A stretch of 64,000 bases of DNA from Mesosutterella multiformis (GCF_003402575.1 NZ_BGZJ01000001.1:1672501-1736500); one strand, 5' to 3'; shown: positions 44,594-54,643, counted from the first letter of the stretch. A program made the numbers and translations. The notes: generated by a model not told the origin, from the letters alone.

Positions 44594-45949
44594 TTATTCT
44601 TCCACCTGGAGCGCCACAAGGTCATGCTCCTCGGTACGGACAATCTTCGCCCGCACGAATTCGCCAGGCTTCACCGGGCGGGTCACCGTGACGTAAACAA
44701 CACCATCCACCTCGGGAGCTTCGTGAGCCGTGCGGCCGACCGCGACGCCGTCCTCATCCTCAGGTTCGTCAATCAGAACCGTCTCAACGTTCCCGATGCG
44801 GCGCTTCAGCTTCGCCGCGGACACCTCGGCCTGCACTTCCATGAAGCGGCGGCGACGGTCTTCCTTCACGTCATCCGGCACAGCGTCCGGGAAGTCGTTT
44901 GCCTTCGCGCCGTCAACCGGCGAATACGTGAAGCAGCCGACACGGTCAAGCTCCGCCTCGCGGATAAAGTCGAGGAGGTGCTGGAACTCCTCCTCGGTCT
45001 CCCCCGGGAAACCGACCACGAAGGACGAACGGATCGTGAGATCCGGGCAGATCTCGCGCCACTTGCGGATCCGCTCAAGCGTCTTCTCGGCGTGCGCCGG
45101 GCGCGCCATGCGGCGGAGCACGTCAGGATCCGCGTGCTGGAGCGGAATATCGAGGTACGGGAGGATCTTCCCCTCAGCCATCAGCGGAATAATGCGGTCC
45201 ACCATCGGGTACGGGTACACGTAGTGGAGGCGGATCCAGAGACCGAGACGGCCAAGCTCAACGCAGAGGTCCTCAAGACGCGTATGCACGGGGCGGCCGC
45301 CCGCGAACGCGAGCTTATAGCCGAGGTCGGAACCGTAGGCCGACGTGTCCTCCGCGATCACCATGATTTCCTTCACGCCGTCTTCCTTCAGGCTCCAGGC
45401 TTCGCGCATGATGGAGTCCATCGAGCGGGAGTGAAGCTTGCCGCGGAGCTGCGGAATGATGCAGAACGTGCAGTGATTGTTGCAGCCCTCTGAAATCTTG
45501 AGGTAGGCGTAGTGCTGCGGGGTCAGACGGACACCGCCGCCCGGAACGAGATCGAGGTACGGGGCGTGAGGAGCCGGGAGGTGCTGATGCACGAGCTTCA
45601 CCACGTCCTTCTCTTCCTCCGGTCCCAGAACGCCGAGCACTGCCGGGTTCCGCTTCATCACGAAATTCGTGCCGTCCGCGTCCTTTTTCCCGCCGAGGCA
45701 CCCCATCACGATCACGCGGCCGTTTTCACGGGTCGCTTCGGCGATCGCGCCGAGACTCTCCTCAATCGCCTCGTTGATGAACCCGCAGGTATTCACGATC
45801 ACGAGATCCGAATCCCGGTAGTTATCGACGATCGAATAGCCTTCGCTCCGGAGCTCCGTAATGACGCGCTCAGAGTCGACGAGCGCCTTGGCGCAGCCGA
45901 GGGACACAAAACCGATCGTCGGAATCCGACGGGGCGTTTCGTTCAGCAT
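44594..45949 (-). CDS. rimO: Ribosomal protein S12 methylthiotransferase RimO
   Basis: Radical-SAM enzyme of 451 aa modifying Asp88 of S12. N-terminal [15 protein letters not shown] with the auxiliary-cluster cysteines, radical-SAM motif [20 protein letters not shown], and a C-terminal TRAM domain. Length fits RimO (441 in E. coli). Confidence 0.96.
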   Translation of the reverse strand: MLNETPRRIPTIGFVSLGCAKALVDSERVITELRSEGYSIVDNYRDSDLVIVNTCGFINEAIEESLGAIAEATRENGRVIVMGCLGGKKDADGTNFVMKRNPAVLGVLGPEEEKDVVKLVHQHLPAPHAPYLDLVPGGGVRLTPQHYAYLKISEGCNNHCTFCIIPQLRGKLHSRSMDSIMREAWSLKEDGVKEIMVIAEDTSAYGSDLGYKLAFAGGRPVHTRLEDLCVELGRLGLWIRLHYVYPYPMVDRIIPLMAEGKILPYLDIPLQHADPDVLRRMARPAHAEKTLERIRKWREICPDLTIRSSFVVGFPGETEEEFQHLLDFIREAELDRVGCFTYSPVDGAKANDFPDAVPDDVKEDRRRRFMEVQAEVSAAKLKRRIGNVETVLIDEPEDEDGVAVGRTAHEAPEVDGVVYVTVTRPVKPGEFVRAKIVRTEEHDLVALQVEE

Positions 45950-46007
45950 GGAAGAAGATTTCCTTTTGATTTCAGTCTTTAAGTAGTGGGGAGGCGATTA
46001 TAAGGGA

Positions 46008-46811
46008 TCAGAGCGCTTTCGGTTCAATCCGGACAAGCGCCGCGTGGCGCCCCGTCTCACCGTGATCGCGGCGGTAACTGAAGAAGTGAACCGGATCCGC
46101 GTAGGTCGAGAACCCGCAGTCCGCGATATCCTCACGCTTCACGCCTTCCGACACAAGAGCGTCTGACGCGAGCCCCGCGAGGTCGCAGAGCCACTTCCCG
46201 GCTTCCGCTTTCGGTTTAAAGCGGGACGCGGCGTCAGGGAGCCGCGCTTTCATCGCGTCGAGGACATCAGTCCCCACCTCAAAGTCATCCGCGCCAATCC
46301 GGGGCGCAAGCCAGGCGAGGATCCGGGTATCCGGATCCGACAGTTTTTCCCTCACCAGCTTCACACCGTCCTGCAGGATCCCGGCCGCGAGTCCCCGCCA
46401 TCCGGCGTGGAGCGCGACCGCGATTCTTCCTTCCGGATCCGTGAGAATCACGGGGAGGCAGTCCGCGGTCTGAATCGCGAGAACCACACCCGGGGTCATC
46501 GTCCAGCTGCCATCCGCCTCCGCTTCAGGCGCTGCTTCATCCGCGTGCACGATTGCCGTTCCATGCACCTGATGCAGCCACTTCGGGTCAGACCCCGCAT
46601 AGGCTGAGAGAAAACCGCGGTTCGTCCGGACGCAGACCTTCGCGTCTCCGCAGTAGAGACCGACATTCATGCCGCAGATACCGTCCTCATTCCCGAAGGG
46701 TCCTGAAGACACCCCGCCCTCGCGAAGCGTGAAACAGGCGTGAACAGAAGCCGGTGCCTGCCACTGAGGAGTCAGAACAGCAAGCTCCGGTTTTTCAAGA
46801 TTGGAAGCCAT
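46008..46811 (-). CDS. pgeF: Peptidoglycan editing factor PgeF (YfiH, laccase-domain family)
   Basis: Cytosolic zinc-dependent enzyme of 267 aa of the DUF152 family (formerly polyphenol oxidase), now linked to hydrolysis of mis-made UDP-MurNAc-L-Ser and to purine nucleoside activity. Motifs: QVHGTAIV, QTADCLPVIL and ALHAGWRGLAAGI with the metal-binding Cys and His. It lies 103 bp upstream of... and on the same strand as the rluD gene that starts beyond it. Confidence 0.93.
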   Translation of the reverse strand: MASNLEKPELAVLTPQWQAPASVHACFTLREGGVSSGPFGNEDGICGMNVGLYCGDAKVCVRTNRGFLSAYAGSDPKWLHQVHGTAIVHADEAAPEAEADGSWTMTPGVVLAIQTADCLPVILTDPEGRIAVALHAGWRGLAAGILQDGVKLVREKLSDPDTRILAWLAPRIGADDFEVGTDVLDAMKARLPDAASRFKPKAEAGKWLCDLAGLASDALVSEGVKREDIADCGFSTYADPVHFFSYRRDHGETGRHAALVRIEPKAL

Positions 46812-46914
46812 GAGATTAGTCGCTGCAGAAAAGAGTTAAGGATTGGGGGCTATTGTAGTCAGCGCGCCGCGCCCGGCCGAGGCTCTGAGACCCCAGGCCG
46901 GGAGAAATCGGGTT

Positions 46915-47967
46915 TTATTCCCAGTCAGGCGCTGCGCCAAGCGGCGCCTCTTCATCAAACACCGTGACCGGCTGATCAAGCGGACCGAAGTCAAGCGCCT
47001 GCATCACTTCCGCGAGATCCGCGGGAGGCGCAGCGAACCACTCCATCCGCTTTCCCGTCACCGGGTGCGTGAGCCCGAGGCGGCTCGCGTGAAGGCACTG
47101 ACGCTTGATCGAGAAAACCGTGCCGTCATCAATCGGCTGAAGGCCGCCGCGGTACACGGGGTCTCCGAGAAGCGGGAGCCCGAGACTCTCGCAGTGGACG
47201 CGGATCTGATGCGTGCGGCCGGTTTCGAGACGGCAGGCGACCCAGCTGATCACGCGCTTCCCTGCGTTCCCGAGCGCCACACGGGCGATATGGGTGCGGG
47301 CGGAGCGCATCGAGCCCGGAACGTCGACGGCAAACCGCATCGGGTGCCGGGGGTCACGGCCGATCGGACGGTCGACCAGCGTCCGCTCCGGGGCTTCGCC
47401 CCGAAGCAGCGCCCAGTACTCACGCTTCACCGTGCGTTCCTGAAGCTGACGGACAAGGGAGGTTTCCGCTTCAAGCGTCTTCGCGACCACCATGAGACCG
47501 GTCGTGTCGCGGTCCAGACGATGAACAATGCCGGCGCGGGGCAGCACCCGAAGCTCCGGGTAACGGAAAAGAAGACCATTCAGCAGCGTATCGTCCCAGT
47601 GACCCGCCGCCGGATGTACAACAAGGCCGGAAGGCTTATTCACAACGATGATCGCGTCATCCTCATACGCCACGTCAAACGGGACATCCGCGGGCGTGAA
47701 GGCGAGCTCCTCGGGAGACGGCTGCGCAGTGACCGCGACCACATCTCCCTCATAGACCGGATCCCGCACCTTATCGACCGGCTTTCCATTTACCGTGACC
47801 GCGCCCTGCTTGATCCACGTCTGAAGACGGGAGCGCGAAACTTTGGGCATCAGGGCGGCGAGTGCCTTATCGAGCCGCTCCCCGGAGTTTTCCGCTGAGA
47901 CAAGGTACTCGGTAAAGTTTTCTTCCTGTTCCGTTTCGCCCTTGGTCTCAAGGCTATAATTGACCAC
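46915..47967 (-). CDS. rluD: Ribosomal large subunit pseudouridine synthase D
   Basis: RluD makes pseudouridines 1911/1915/1917 in helix 69 of 23S rRNA. The S4-like RNA-binding domain starts about residue 20 (ERLDKALAAL); the catalytic Asp is in HRLDRDTTGLMV; RTHQIRVH and GDPVYRGG are family motifs. The start is uncertain: GTG 47967 gives 350 aa and fits the family, and the frame continues upstream antisense to bamD, which I reject. No strong ribosome site is visible. It is divergent from bamD, a typical betaproteobacterial order. Confidence 0.92.
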   Translation of the reverse strand: MVNYSLETKGETEQEENFTEYLVSAENSGERLDKALAALMPKVSRSRLQTWIKQGAVTVNGKPVDKVRDPVYEGDVVAVTAQPSPEELAFTPADVPFDVAYEDDAIIVVNKPSGLVVHPAAGHWDDTLLNGLLFRYPELRVLPRAGIVHRLDRDTTGLMVVAKTLEAETSLVRQLQERTVKREYWALLRGEAPERTLVDRPIGRDPRHPMRFAVDVPGSMRSARTHIARVALGNAGKRVISWVACRLETGRTHQIRVHCESLGLPLLGDPVYRGGLQPIDDGTVFSIKRQCLHASRLGLTHPVTGKRMEWFAAPPADLAEVMQALDFGPLDQPVTVFDEEAPLGAAPDWE

Positions 47968-47994
47968 ACTTTTCAATTTCTGGTTTCCTAGTAA

Positions 47995-48846
47995 ATGAAG
48001 AAAGCATTGCGCCGCACCGCCCTCGGCATTTCGATGGCTGCCGTCATCACGCTCACCGCCTCCTGCTCCTGGCTCTCGACTGTGAACGATGATAAAACGA
48101 TCAACTGGTCCGCTGACAAGCTTTACACCGAGGCCCGTGACTCGCTGGATAACAGCAACTGGTCGCAGGCCGAAGAGTACTATACCAAGCTTGAATCCCG
48201 GTATCCGTTCGGACGCTATGCCCAGCAGGCTCAGATCGAAATGGCGTACGCCTACTGGAAGGACGGTGATCCCGCCCAGGCCATTCAGGCATGCGACCGG
48301 TTCCTGCGTTCGTATCCGAATCACCCCGCGAGCGACTATGTGCTCTATATGAAGGCGCTTGCCACGCTGAATGAGGATGATGGGTTCTTTGCCCGCCTCA
48401 CGCGTCAGGACATCTCGGACCGCGACGCGCAGGCCGCGCGTGACGCCTGGGATACGTTCCGCGAACTCGTGCAGAAGTACCCGGATTCCCGTTACGCTCC
48501 TGAGGCCCGCCGCCGTCTGAATGAACTCATTCTGGCGCAGGCGAATCACGAAGTGAAGGTGGCGAGATTCTACTTTATCCGCCACGCTTATGTGGCCGCG
48601 GTTGCCCGCGCCCAGCGTGTGATTACGGATTACTCCCGTACGCCGTACCGTGATGAAGCCCTTCAGATCATGGCGGACAGCTACGGCTACCTCGGCATGA
48701 AGGATAACGAGAAGGACGTCCGCCGCGTGATCGCTCTGAATAAGGAGCACCCCGAAACGCAGGTGAAGATGCCGAAGATTGAGAAGCCGACGATCGAGGC
48801 CCCGAAGAACGTGCCTTCGACCCAGGTGCGTCAGCAGGCGAAGTAA
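47995..48846 (+). CDS. bamD: Outer membrane protein assembly factor BamD
   Basis: Outer-membrane lipoprotein of 283 aa in the BAM complex, which inserts barrel proteins, including the adhesin anchors of this window. Lipobox LTASC with lipidated Cys at about residue 24. TPR repeats follow (YYTKLESRYPFGRYAQQAQ, LRSYPNHPASDYVLYMK, RYAPEARRRLNEL). TATAAT at 47955-47960 is a possible -10 box. The C-terminal 40 residues are Lys/Pro-rich. Confidence 0.95.
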   Translation: MKKALRRTALGISMAAVITLTASCSWLSTVNDDKTINWSADKLYTEARDSLDNSNWSQAEEYYTKLESRYPFGRYAQQAQIEMAYAYWKDGDPAQAIQACDRFLRSYPNHPASDYVLYMKALATLNEDDGFFARLTRQDISDRDAQAARDAWDTFRELVQKYPDSRYAPEARRRLNELILAQANHEVKVARFYFIRHAYVAAVARAQRVITDYSRTPYRDEALQIMADSYGYLGMKDNEKDVRRVIALNKEHPETQVKMPKIEKPTIEAPKNVPSTQVRQQAK

Positions 48847-48876
48847 ACCGTTGCTGAAGTTCAAAGCGCATCATTC

Positions 48877-48912
48877 AAGCCCCCGCTTCCTCAACGGAAC
48901 GCGGGGGCTTTT
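48877..48912 (+). terminator. Terminator after bamD
   Basis: AAGCCCCCGC (48877-48886) pairs with GCGGGGGCTT (48901-48910), with an inner GTTCC-like pairing and four T at the end. Confidence 0.9.
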
Positions 48913-49101
48913 CCTGACCGCGGGAGGAAGAATCCGCGAGGCGGATTAAGCTCGGGCAAGTGAGAACTGTTTTTTCCCGCAGCGGAATGAAGCCCCCCTC
49001 ACCGCCTCCTTCATTCCCAATTCCGTCTGTTCCCGGAACGCGAAAGCCGGTACCCCGGCTGCCGCGCTCTTTCTCCTTTCCTCTATATCTTTCCCACAGC
49101 C
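48913..49101. other. Spacer between bamD and dctA terminators
   Basis: About 190 bp between two convergent terminators, part of a 344-bp gene-free stretch. No feature is seen except a poly-T near 48970. Confidence 0.4.
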
Positions 49102-49142
49102 AAAAGAAAACCTCCGGAAGAAGGAATCTTCTTTCCGGAGGT
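49102..49142 (-). terminator. Terminator after dicarboxylate symporter
   Basis: ACCTCCGGAAGAAG (49110-49123) pairs with CTTCTTTCCGGAGGT (49128-49142, one bulge). On the minus strand TTTTCTTTTG follows. Confidence 0.9.
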
Positions 49143-49190
49143 CGGGATCCCGATCTCCCGAGAGCGCATCCCGGGAGAGTCTGAGGAGCG

Positions 49191-50435
49191 TTACAGCATT
49201 TCGTCTTCGCTCAGAGGATCGGTACCGAGTTCACCTTCGAGGCGGGAGACAACCAGAGCCGAAGCCGCGTCACCCACGACGTTAATGGACGTACGGATCA
49301 TATCGAGAATACGGTCAATACCGGCGATCAGAGCCACAGCCTCAAGCGGAATACCGACCTGCGTGAAGACAAGGGTCGTCATAATGAGGCCGGCACCCGG
49401 GACGCCAGCCGTGCCGATAGCAGCCATCACGCCCATCAGAACGATCGTGACCATGTCGGTCGGGGACAGGTTCATGCCGAAGATTTCAGCAGCGAACACA
49501 GCGCAGACGCCCATGTAAATGGCCGTACCGTTCATGTTGATCGTGTTGCCGAGCGGAATGGAGAACGTCGCGATAGCCTTCGAAGCGCCGAGCTGACGGG
49601 AAGCGCGGAGGTTCAGAGCAAGAGCAGCGGCGGACGAGCAGGTCGTGAAAGCGACGAGCCACGGCTCAAAGATGCCCTTCAGGAAGGTCTTGATCGGCAT
49701 ACGGATCACGAACTTCACGAGGAAGCCGTAAACGATGATGCAGAAGAGAGCCGTCGCGATGAAGGAGGCGAGGATCAGCTTGCCGAGCGGCAGAAGAACC
49801 GCGAGGCCGTGCTTCGAAACGGTGTAAGAAATGAGGCCGAAGACGCCGATCGGAGCGTAGTACATGACAACGTTCGTGAGGCGGATCATCACGTCGCCCG
49901 TGAGCTCAAAGATCTTGAGCAGGGGCTTGCCGCGTTCACCGAGGCCGGCAAGGCAGCAGCCAAAGAAGATGGCGAACACAATGATCTGGAGCATGCTGCC
50001 CTTCGCCATGGCTTCAACCGGGTTGATCGGGACGAAGTTGAGGAACGTCTCAACAATGCTCGGGGCCTTCACAACCTTCGCGACAGCACCGGAGGTGGAA
50101 AGGTCAAGGCCGAGGCCCGGGTTGATGATCTCAGCAATACCGAGACCGAAGGCCACAGCGATAGCGGTCGTGATCAAGTAGCAGAGAAGAATCTTCACAG
50201 CTACGCGGCCGAGCTTGGAAATATCGGTGATGCCGGCAGCGCCAGCGACGAGGGTCGCGAAGACGAGCGGAACAACCACCATTCGGATCAGTCGAATAAA
50301 CAGGTCGCCAAGCGGCTTGAACCAAGTGGTGCCTACGTCAGCCGAAACAAACGCGCCCACGATGACACCGACCACGAGGCCGATACACATCTGGACCGGC
50401 AGACTTAGCAGCAAGCTCTTTTTCTTTTCTGCCAT
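49191..50435 (-). CDS. Dicarboxylate/amino acid:cation symporter (DAACS family, DctA/GltP-like)
   Basis: Inner-membrane symporter of 414 aa for C4-dicarboxylates or acidic amino acids. About eight transmembrane segments plus two re-entrant loops. Seen: FIRLIRMVVVPLVFATLV, the serine-rich loop FTTCSSAAALALNL, and NTINMNGTAIYMG, the cation/substrate motif. GGAGG lies five bases before the ATG at 50435, so the four-codon-longer start is rejected. An FNR-type box lies 372 bp upstream, consistent with anaerobic control of dicarboxylate use. Confidence 0.92.
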   Translation of the reverse strand: MAEKKKSLLLSLPVQMCIGLVVGVIVGAFVSADVGTTWFKPLGDLFIRLIRMVVVPLVFATLVAGAAGITDISKLGRVAVKILLCYLITTAIAVAFGLGIAEIINPGLGLDLSTSGAVAKVVKAPSIVETFLNFVPINPVEAMAKGSMLQIIVFAIFFGCCLAGLGERGKPLLKIFELTGDVMIRLTNVVMYYAPIGVFGLISYTVSKHGLAVLLPLGKLILASFIATALFCIIVYGFLVKFVIRMPIKTFLKGIFEPWLVAFTTCSSAAALALNLRASRQLGASKAIATFSIPLGNTINMNGTAIYMGVCAVFAAEIFGMNLSPTDMVTIVLMGVMAAIGTAGVPGAGLIMTTLVFTQVGIPLEAVALIAGIDRILDMIRTSINVVGDAASALVVSRLEGELGTDPLSEDEML

Positions 50436-51069
50436 ACATCCTCCCACATACCGGCGGATTTCCCGCCGCCGTTAGTTTGCGCCCTGCTCCGTTCTCCGCC
50501 GGAAAACTTACCTCCGAAGGGAAAAGAACCAACATACAAACGGATAGGGCTTAGTTATCAGATTCTCCGTCAATATTACACTTTGAAAGAAATCTGCAAA
50601 ATAATGTTTCTGTTTCCTTAGCGTCTAGGTACTATCCGGTACGCCTTTTATATTCAATAAGTTATGAAGCGGATTATTCCCTTTTTCCTACGGCGTTTAC
50701 CGTAGTCCGGAGCAAGGCCCTTAACCGGACATATAAAATAAGGTTTTGATTATTATTAATTAAATAGACTGATTAAGCATAAATCCTTATTCGCGTCACC
50801 TCAGATTTGACTCATATCAAGACAAAAACAGTTGAAAAACAAGGAATCCCCTGTTTCTGGGTGTCTCTGAAGAGCATTTTCCGCGGATGCCCGAACGGCG
50901 GGACCTGAGGCACGGTCACAGGCCGGTCATTTTTGTTCACGATTGTCACGCTCCGTAAAACGGTTTCCCGGCAGTTTTTGTCCTACACTCAAGTGAAAAA
51001 TTGCGTTTCCTCTGAAGCGGAGCCGCGCAGACGGCTCCTTCGGGAACTCTTCCAATAAGGGAATTACGG
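50436..51069. other. Long divergent intergenic region dctA-like / M16 protease
   Basis: About 630 bp without a gene, AT-rich in the middle. It holds one FNR-type box, a hairpin CTACGG-CGTTTA-CCGTAG (near 50690), and TTGACG near 50573 on the minus strand as a possible -35 for the symporter. Promoters for both flanking genes must lie here. Confidence 0.5.
50807..50820. promoter_or_regulatory. FNR/ANR-type box between dctA-like gene and M16 protease
   Basis: TTGAC-TCAT-ATCAA has one mismatch to the FNR consensus. It is 372 bp from the symporter start and 250 bp from the protease start; which gene it serves is not decidable. Confidence 0.55.
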
Positions 51070-54012
51070 ATGAAATACCGTCTGATCTTCCTCGCCGTGG
51101 CTTCCGCGTCGCTCGCCCTTTCGGGCGCCGCCGCATATGCCGCACTCCCCGCAGCCAGCGCTGCGGTTTCCGCTCCCGCGTCACACAGCGCGGCAGCTGA
51201 ATTCTCCTGGTACAAGGCAGCTTTCCCCTGGGATCACTCCGACCTGAAGCCGGATCCCGCGATGACGTACGGCGTTCTCCCGAACGGCGTCCGCTATGTG
51301 ATCCTGCCGCATCAGACGCCGAAAGGCCGTGTGTCGCTCTACCTCGACGTTCAGGCGGGATCGTACTTTGAGACCCCGGAGCAGCTGGGCTACGCACACT
51401 ATATTGAACACATGGCGTTTAACGGCACGAAGCACTTCGCGCCCGGCTCCCTAATTCCTTTCTTCCAGAAGAACGGCATGAGTTTCGGGGGGGACACAAA
51501 CGCGTCAACGGACCCCGTGGAAACGATCTATACACTGGATCTCTCCTCCGGGTCATCGGATCAGCTGCAGAAAGGGCTCTCGATCCTTCGCGACTACGCC
51601 GACGGCCAGCTCTTCATTCCGAACGAAGTGAAGGAAGAGATGGGGATCATCCTCTCTGAAAAGCGGGCCCGGGACTCTGAATCCCAGCAGGCCGAGGACG
51701 CGTTCCGGAACTGGTTCTACCGGGGTAGCAAATTCACGGACGCGACGATCGGAAAAACGGAAACCATCAAGGCCGCGAATTCCGATAATCTCCGGCCGTT
51801 CTACGACACCTGGTACCGCTCGGACCGCATGGTCGTGATCGCGGTGGGTGACGTGAATCCGGAGAAAACGAAGGCTGAGATTGAGGCAGCTTTCGGTTCC
51901 ATGAAGAAAGCCACCGCGTCGGACCCTGGCGCCGTGATCCCGTCGCTCGGGAATCCGACCGCGGCCGGCGTCCGCGCCTGGGTGAGCACCCGGAAGGAAT
52001 CCACCACCCGGATCATGGTCTACGTCATGCATCCGCGCCGCCACGAGGCGCCGTCCCGCGCGGCCTCCGAACAGGATGTGGCGGACGGAATCGCCTCCTC
52101 GATCTTCGAGCGGCGTCTGCAGCAGCGTGAAGAGAAGTCTCCCGGCATCTGGCGCGGCGCGGGATTCAGTTCCGATATCCGGAGCAGCCTGACCCCGGAA
52201 GCCGTCATGGTCGCTGTGACGTCTAACGACGGCTGGAAAAAGGCTCTGACGGGGCTTGAGGAAGAATCCGCCTCCGCGATCAGGTACGGCTTCACGAAGG
52301 AAGAGCTTGATCTCGCGCTGAAGCGCTACGAGGAGAAGCTCCGGGCCGCCGTGCAGAACTATAACGGCTATCAGAGCTCCGATATCGCGGGAGCGATCGC
52401 CTGGACCATCAATTCGGATCAGGTGGTGACGAGCCCCGAGCAGGATCTTGAATTTTTCAATTCCATTAAGAAAGACATGACGCTCGAACGCGTCAACGCC
52501 GCTTTCCGCGACGCGTTTAAGCCCGAAAACCGCACGATTCAGCTCTCTGGCGGCGCGAAAGCGACAACCGCTGAAGTGGTCAAAGTCTGGCAGGAGGCTG
52601 CCTCTCGGCCCGCGAAGCCGCTCGCCGAGCAGTCAACCGTGAAGTTCCCCTACCTCACCCTTCCCGCCATGCCGACGGGGACTTCTGCCGCCGCGTGGCA
52701 GCCGATTCTCTCCGGCAAGGCGTTCCAGACCCGGGTCGCGGCAAAGGACCTGAATCTTCAGATTGAGGAGGCGACGCTTCCGAACGGGATCCGCCTCTAC
52801 CTGCAGCCGCTCACGATGGAAAAGGGCACCGTGCAGGCAAGCCTCATCTTCGGCTCCGGCACCCAGACCTACGAGGATATCGACGCCTGGAAACCGAAAC
52901 TCGCGCAGTCCGTTCTTCAGCAGCATGGCGTCGGGAAGCTCACTCAGACGCAGACCGCGGATACCCTCGGAACGAAGGGGATCGCGGTCGCGGAAAGCTA
53001 TTCGCCAGACCACTTCTCGATCAGCGGCACCGCCCAGAAGGGCGACGTGAAGACGCTGCTTGAGGCACTCTGGACCCAGTATCAGCAGCCGACCGTGGAC
53101 GCCGCGGATCTCACGCGGGTGAAGGAATCGCTCGCGCAGAACCGCCATCTGCTCTACGAAACCACCGCGGGCGCCGCGAGCTGGAAGCCACTCGCCTGGT
53201 TCACAGGAGATCTTGAACGGGTGCGGCCGCTCTCCCCCACGAATCTCGACCGCTACACGCTCCCTGCTGTGCGTGAAGTGATCGCCGCGTCCCGCACGGT
53301 TTCCCCGATCGCGATCGTGATTTCGGGTGACTTTGATAAGAAGGCCGCGGTGGACGCTGTGGCGCAGCTCTTCAACGCCGAGAAGACCGGCACGGAATCC
53401 GGCGTCAAGCGTGAGTCGCCGCTCAGCTTCCCCTCGGGCCGGGAAAACCGCGTGGTGATCGCGGATACCGCTCCGAAAGCGTTCCTGAATGAGGCGTGGC
53501 GCCTCCCGAACACCGACGGTGCTGACCGGAAGACCGTGATGACGTATCGCATGGCGGCCTCTGTCCTCTCCGATAAGCTCCGTGAGGTGATCCGCGAGAA
53601 GCTCGGCGCGGCCTACAGCCCCTGGAGCTTCTACTATCAATCACCGCGGAACGACGGTTTCGGCTTCATCTGGGCCTCGGTTCAGACGTCCCCTGACCAG
53701 CTCGCGCTCGTCCGGAAGACGCTTGGCCAGGTGATGGGAGACCTCGCCTCCAAAGGCATTACGGAGGATGAGCTTGAGAAACTGAAGAAACCGATGATCA
53801 CCGCGCTTCAGACGCAGCGGAAACTGAACGTCCGGTGGGAAGCGCTTCTCAGGCTTGAAGTGACGGAGAAGCAGCCCTGGATCAAGTGGAATGAAGAGGA
53901 TATTCCGGCGCTGCAGGCCGTGACCGCGGATGATGTGACTTCGGCTCTCAGGCTCGCCTTCAAGAGCCAGCCCGCGATTCATATCATCACGACGGAAGAT
54001 AAGGCGGAATAA
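51070..54012 (+). CDS. Periplasmic M16 (insulinase-type) zinc protease, PqqL-like
   Basis: The protein is 980 aa with signal peptide ending SGAAAYAAL. The inverted zinc motif HxxEH is His110-Tyr-Ile-Glu113-His114, with the third ligand Glu expected in EVKEEMGIILSE about 77 residues later. The second, inactive M16 half follows (from about residue 570), giving the double-domain clam shell. Length and architecture match PqqL-type periplasmic M16 proteases, which process peptides or TonB-dependent cargo. The weak ribosome site is AAGGGAATTACGG. Single gene with terminator. Confidence 0.92.
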   Translation: MKYRLIFLAVASASLALSGAAAYAALPAASAAVSAPASHSAAAEFSWYKAAFPWDHSDLKPDPAMTYGVLPNGVRYVILPHQTPKGRVSLYLDVQAGSYFETPEQLGYAHYIEHMAFNGTKHFAPGSLIPFFQKNGMSFGGDTNASTDPVETIYTLDLSSGSSDQLQKGLSILRDYADGQLFIPNEVKEEMGIILSEKRARDSESQQAEDAFRNWFYRGSKFTDATIGKTETIKAANSDNLRPFYDTWYRSDRMVVIAVGDVNPEKTKAEIEAAFGSMKKATASDPGAVIPSLGNPTAAGVRAWVSTRKESTTRIMVYVMHPRRHEAPSRAASEQDVADGIASSIFERRLQQREEKSPGIWRGAGFSSDIRSSLTPEAVMVAVTSNDGWKKALTGLEEESASAIRYGFTKEELDLALKRYEEKLRAAVQNYNGYQSSDIAGAIAWTINSDQVVTSPEQDLEFFNSIKKDMTLERVNAAFRDAFKPENRTIQLSGGAKATTAEVVKVWQEAASRPAKPLAEQSTVKFPYLTLPAMPTGTSAAAWQPILSGKAFQTRVAAKDLNLQIEEATLPNGIRLYLQPLTMEKGTVQASLIFGSGTQTYEDIDAWKPKLAQSVLQQHGVGKLTQTQTADTLGTKGIAVAESYSPDHFSISGTAQKGDVKTLLEALWTQYQQPTVDAADLTRVKESLAQNRHLLYETTAGAASWKPLAWFTGDLERVRPLSPTNLDRYTLPAVREVIAASRTVSPIAIVISGDFDKKAAVDAVAQLFNAEKTGTESGVKRESPLSFPSGRENRVVIADTAPKAFLNEAWRLPNTDGADRKTVMTYRMAASVLSDKLREVIREKLGAAYSPWSFYYQSPRNDGFGFIWASVQTSPDQLALVRKTLGQVMGDLASKGITEDELEKLKKPMITALQTQRKLNVRWEALLRLEVTEKQPWIKWNEEDIPALQAVTADDVTSALRLAFKSQPAIHIITTEDKAE

Positions 54013-54039
54013 GCCGCAGCGCTTCCTTCCAATAAAAAC

Positions 54040-54076
54040 AATGCCCCGGCGGGTTTCAGAACCGCCGGGGCATTTT
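54040..54076 (+). terminator. Terminator after M16 protease
   Basis: AATGCCCCGGCGG (54040-54052) pairs with CCGCCGGGGCATT (54062-54074), followed by T. It also serves the convergent gene on the other strand. Confidence 0.94.
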
Positions 54077-54104
54077 GCTGGATTCGAAAGCGTTCAGCCG
54101 CTGA

Positions 54105-54539
54105 TCAGGCTTCAGACGCCTTGATCAGCGTTTCGAGCGCGGTCTTCGCGGCTTCAAGCTCAGGCGCCCGGAATTCAGGCGCGAGCTGCACCGCGGCGAC
54201 GAGATTCCGGACAAAACGGCCGGCTTCTTCGCCGAAAAGCTGATCCTTCTGATTCGCGAGATCCGTGAGGAAATCGGCGAGCACGGGCTCGAGCCCCTCA
54301 CTCTTCAGGAACCCGGATTCCGGGTGATCGGAAAAGTAATTGAGGTACCAGTGAGCCTTCTGGAGATCCTCCGTCGGACGGCCTTTGAAGCGGCAGCGGA
54401 GCACGTACTTCAGGGCGTTTCCCGTCGTGAAGTCGAAGTGCGAGGTGAGCTCGATCACTTCGCGGCGGTAATGCGCGGCGTAGTGGGAAGGATGGTTCAC
54501 GGCCTCTTTGGACGCACCGGCGACTTCTGAAATCGGCAT
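54105..54539 (-). CDS. DUF3310-containing protein
   Basis: The 144-aa protein has the DUF3310 signature at the N-terminus: VNHPSHYAAHYRREVIEL, then TGNALKYVLRCRFKG and EDLQKAHWYLNYF. This domain is best known from phages, where it is a small protein of uncertain function near nucleotide metabolism genes. Here it stands alone among housekeeping genes with an extra C-terminal half (residues 75-144) that is helical and unrecognised. No phage gene is nearby. Confidence 0.8.
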   Translation of the reverse strand: MPISEVAGASKEAVNHPSHYAAHYRREVIELTSHFDFTTGNALKYVLRCRFKGRPTEDLQKAHWYLNYFSDHPESGFLKSEGLEPVLADFLTDLANQKDQLFGEEAGRFVRNLVAAVQLAPEFRAPELEAAKTALETLIKASEA

Positions 54540-54643
54540 GTTTTGGGTTCCTTTCGTTTTTATTCTGTGAAAGCTGACCGCCTATCGTAACGCAGAGCGC
54601 CGGATCCGGGCGGCGCAGCTCGGTGTGAATGGAGGGAGGAAGA

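Noticed and set aside
47968-48864. Extension of rluD to a 649-residue protein
   Set aside because: The extra 300 codons are antisense to bamD, a clear lipoprotein gene, and do not resemble pseudouridine synthases.
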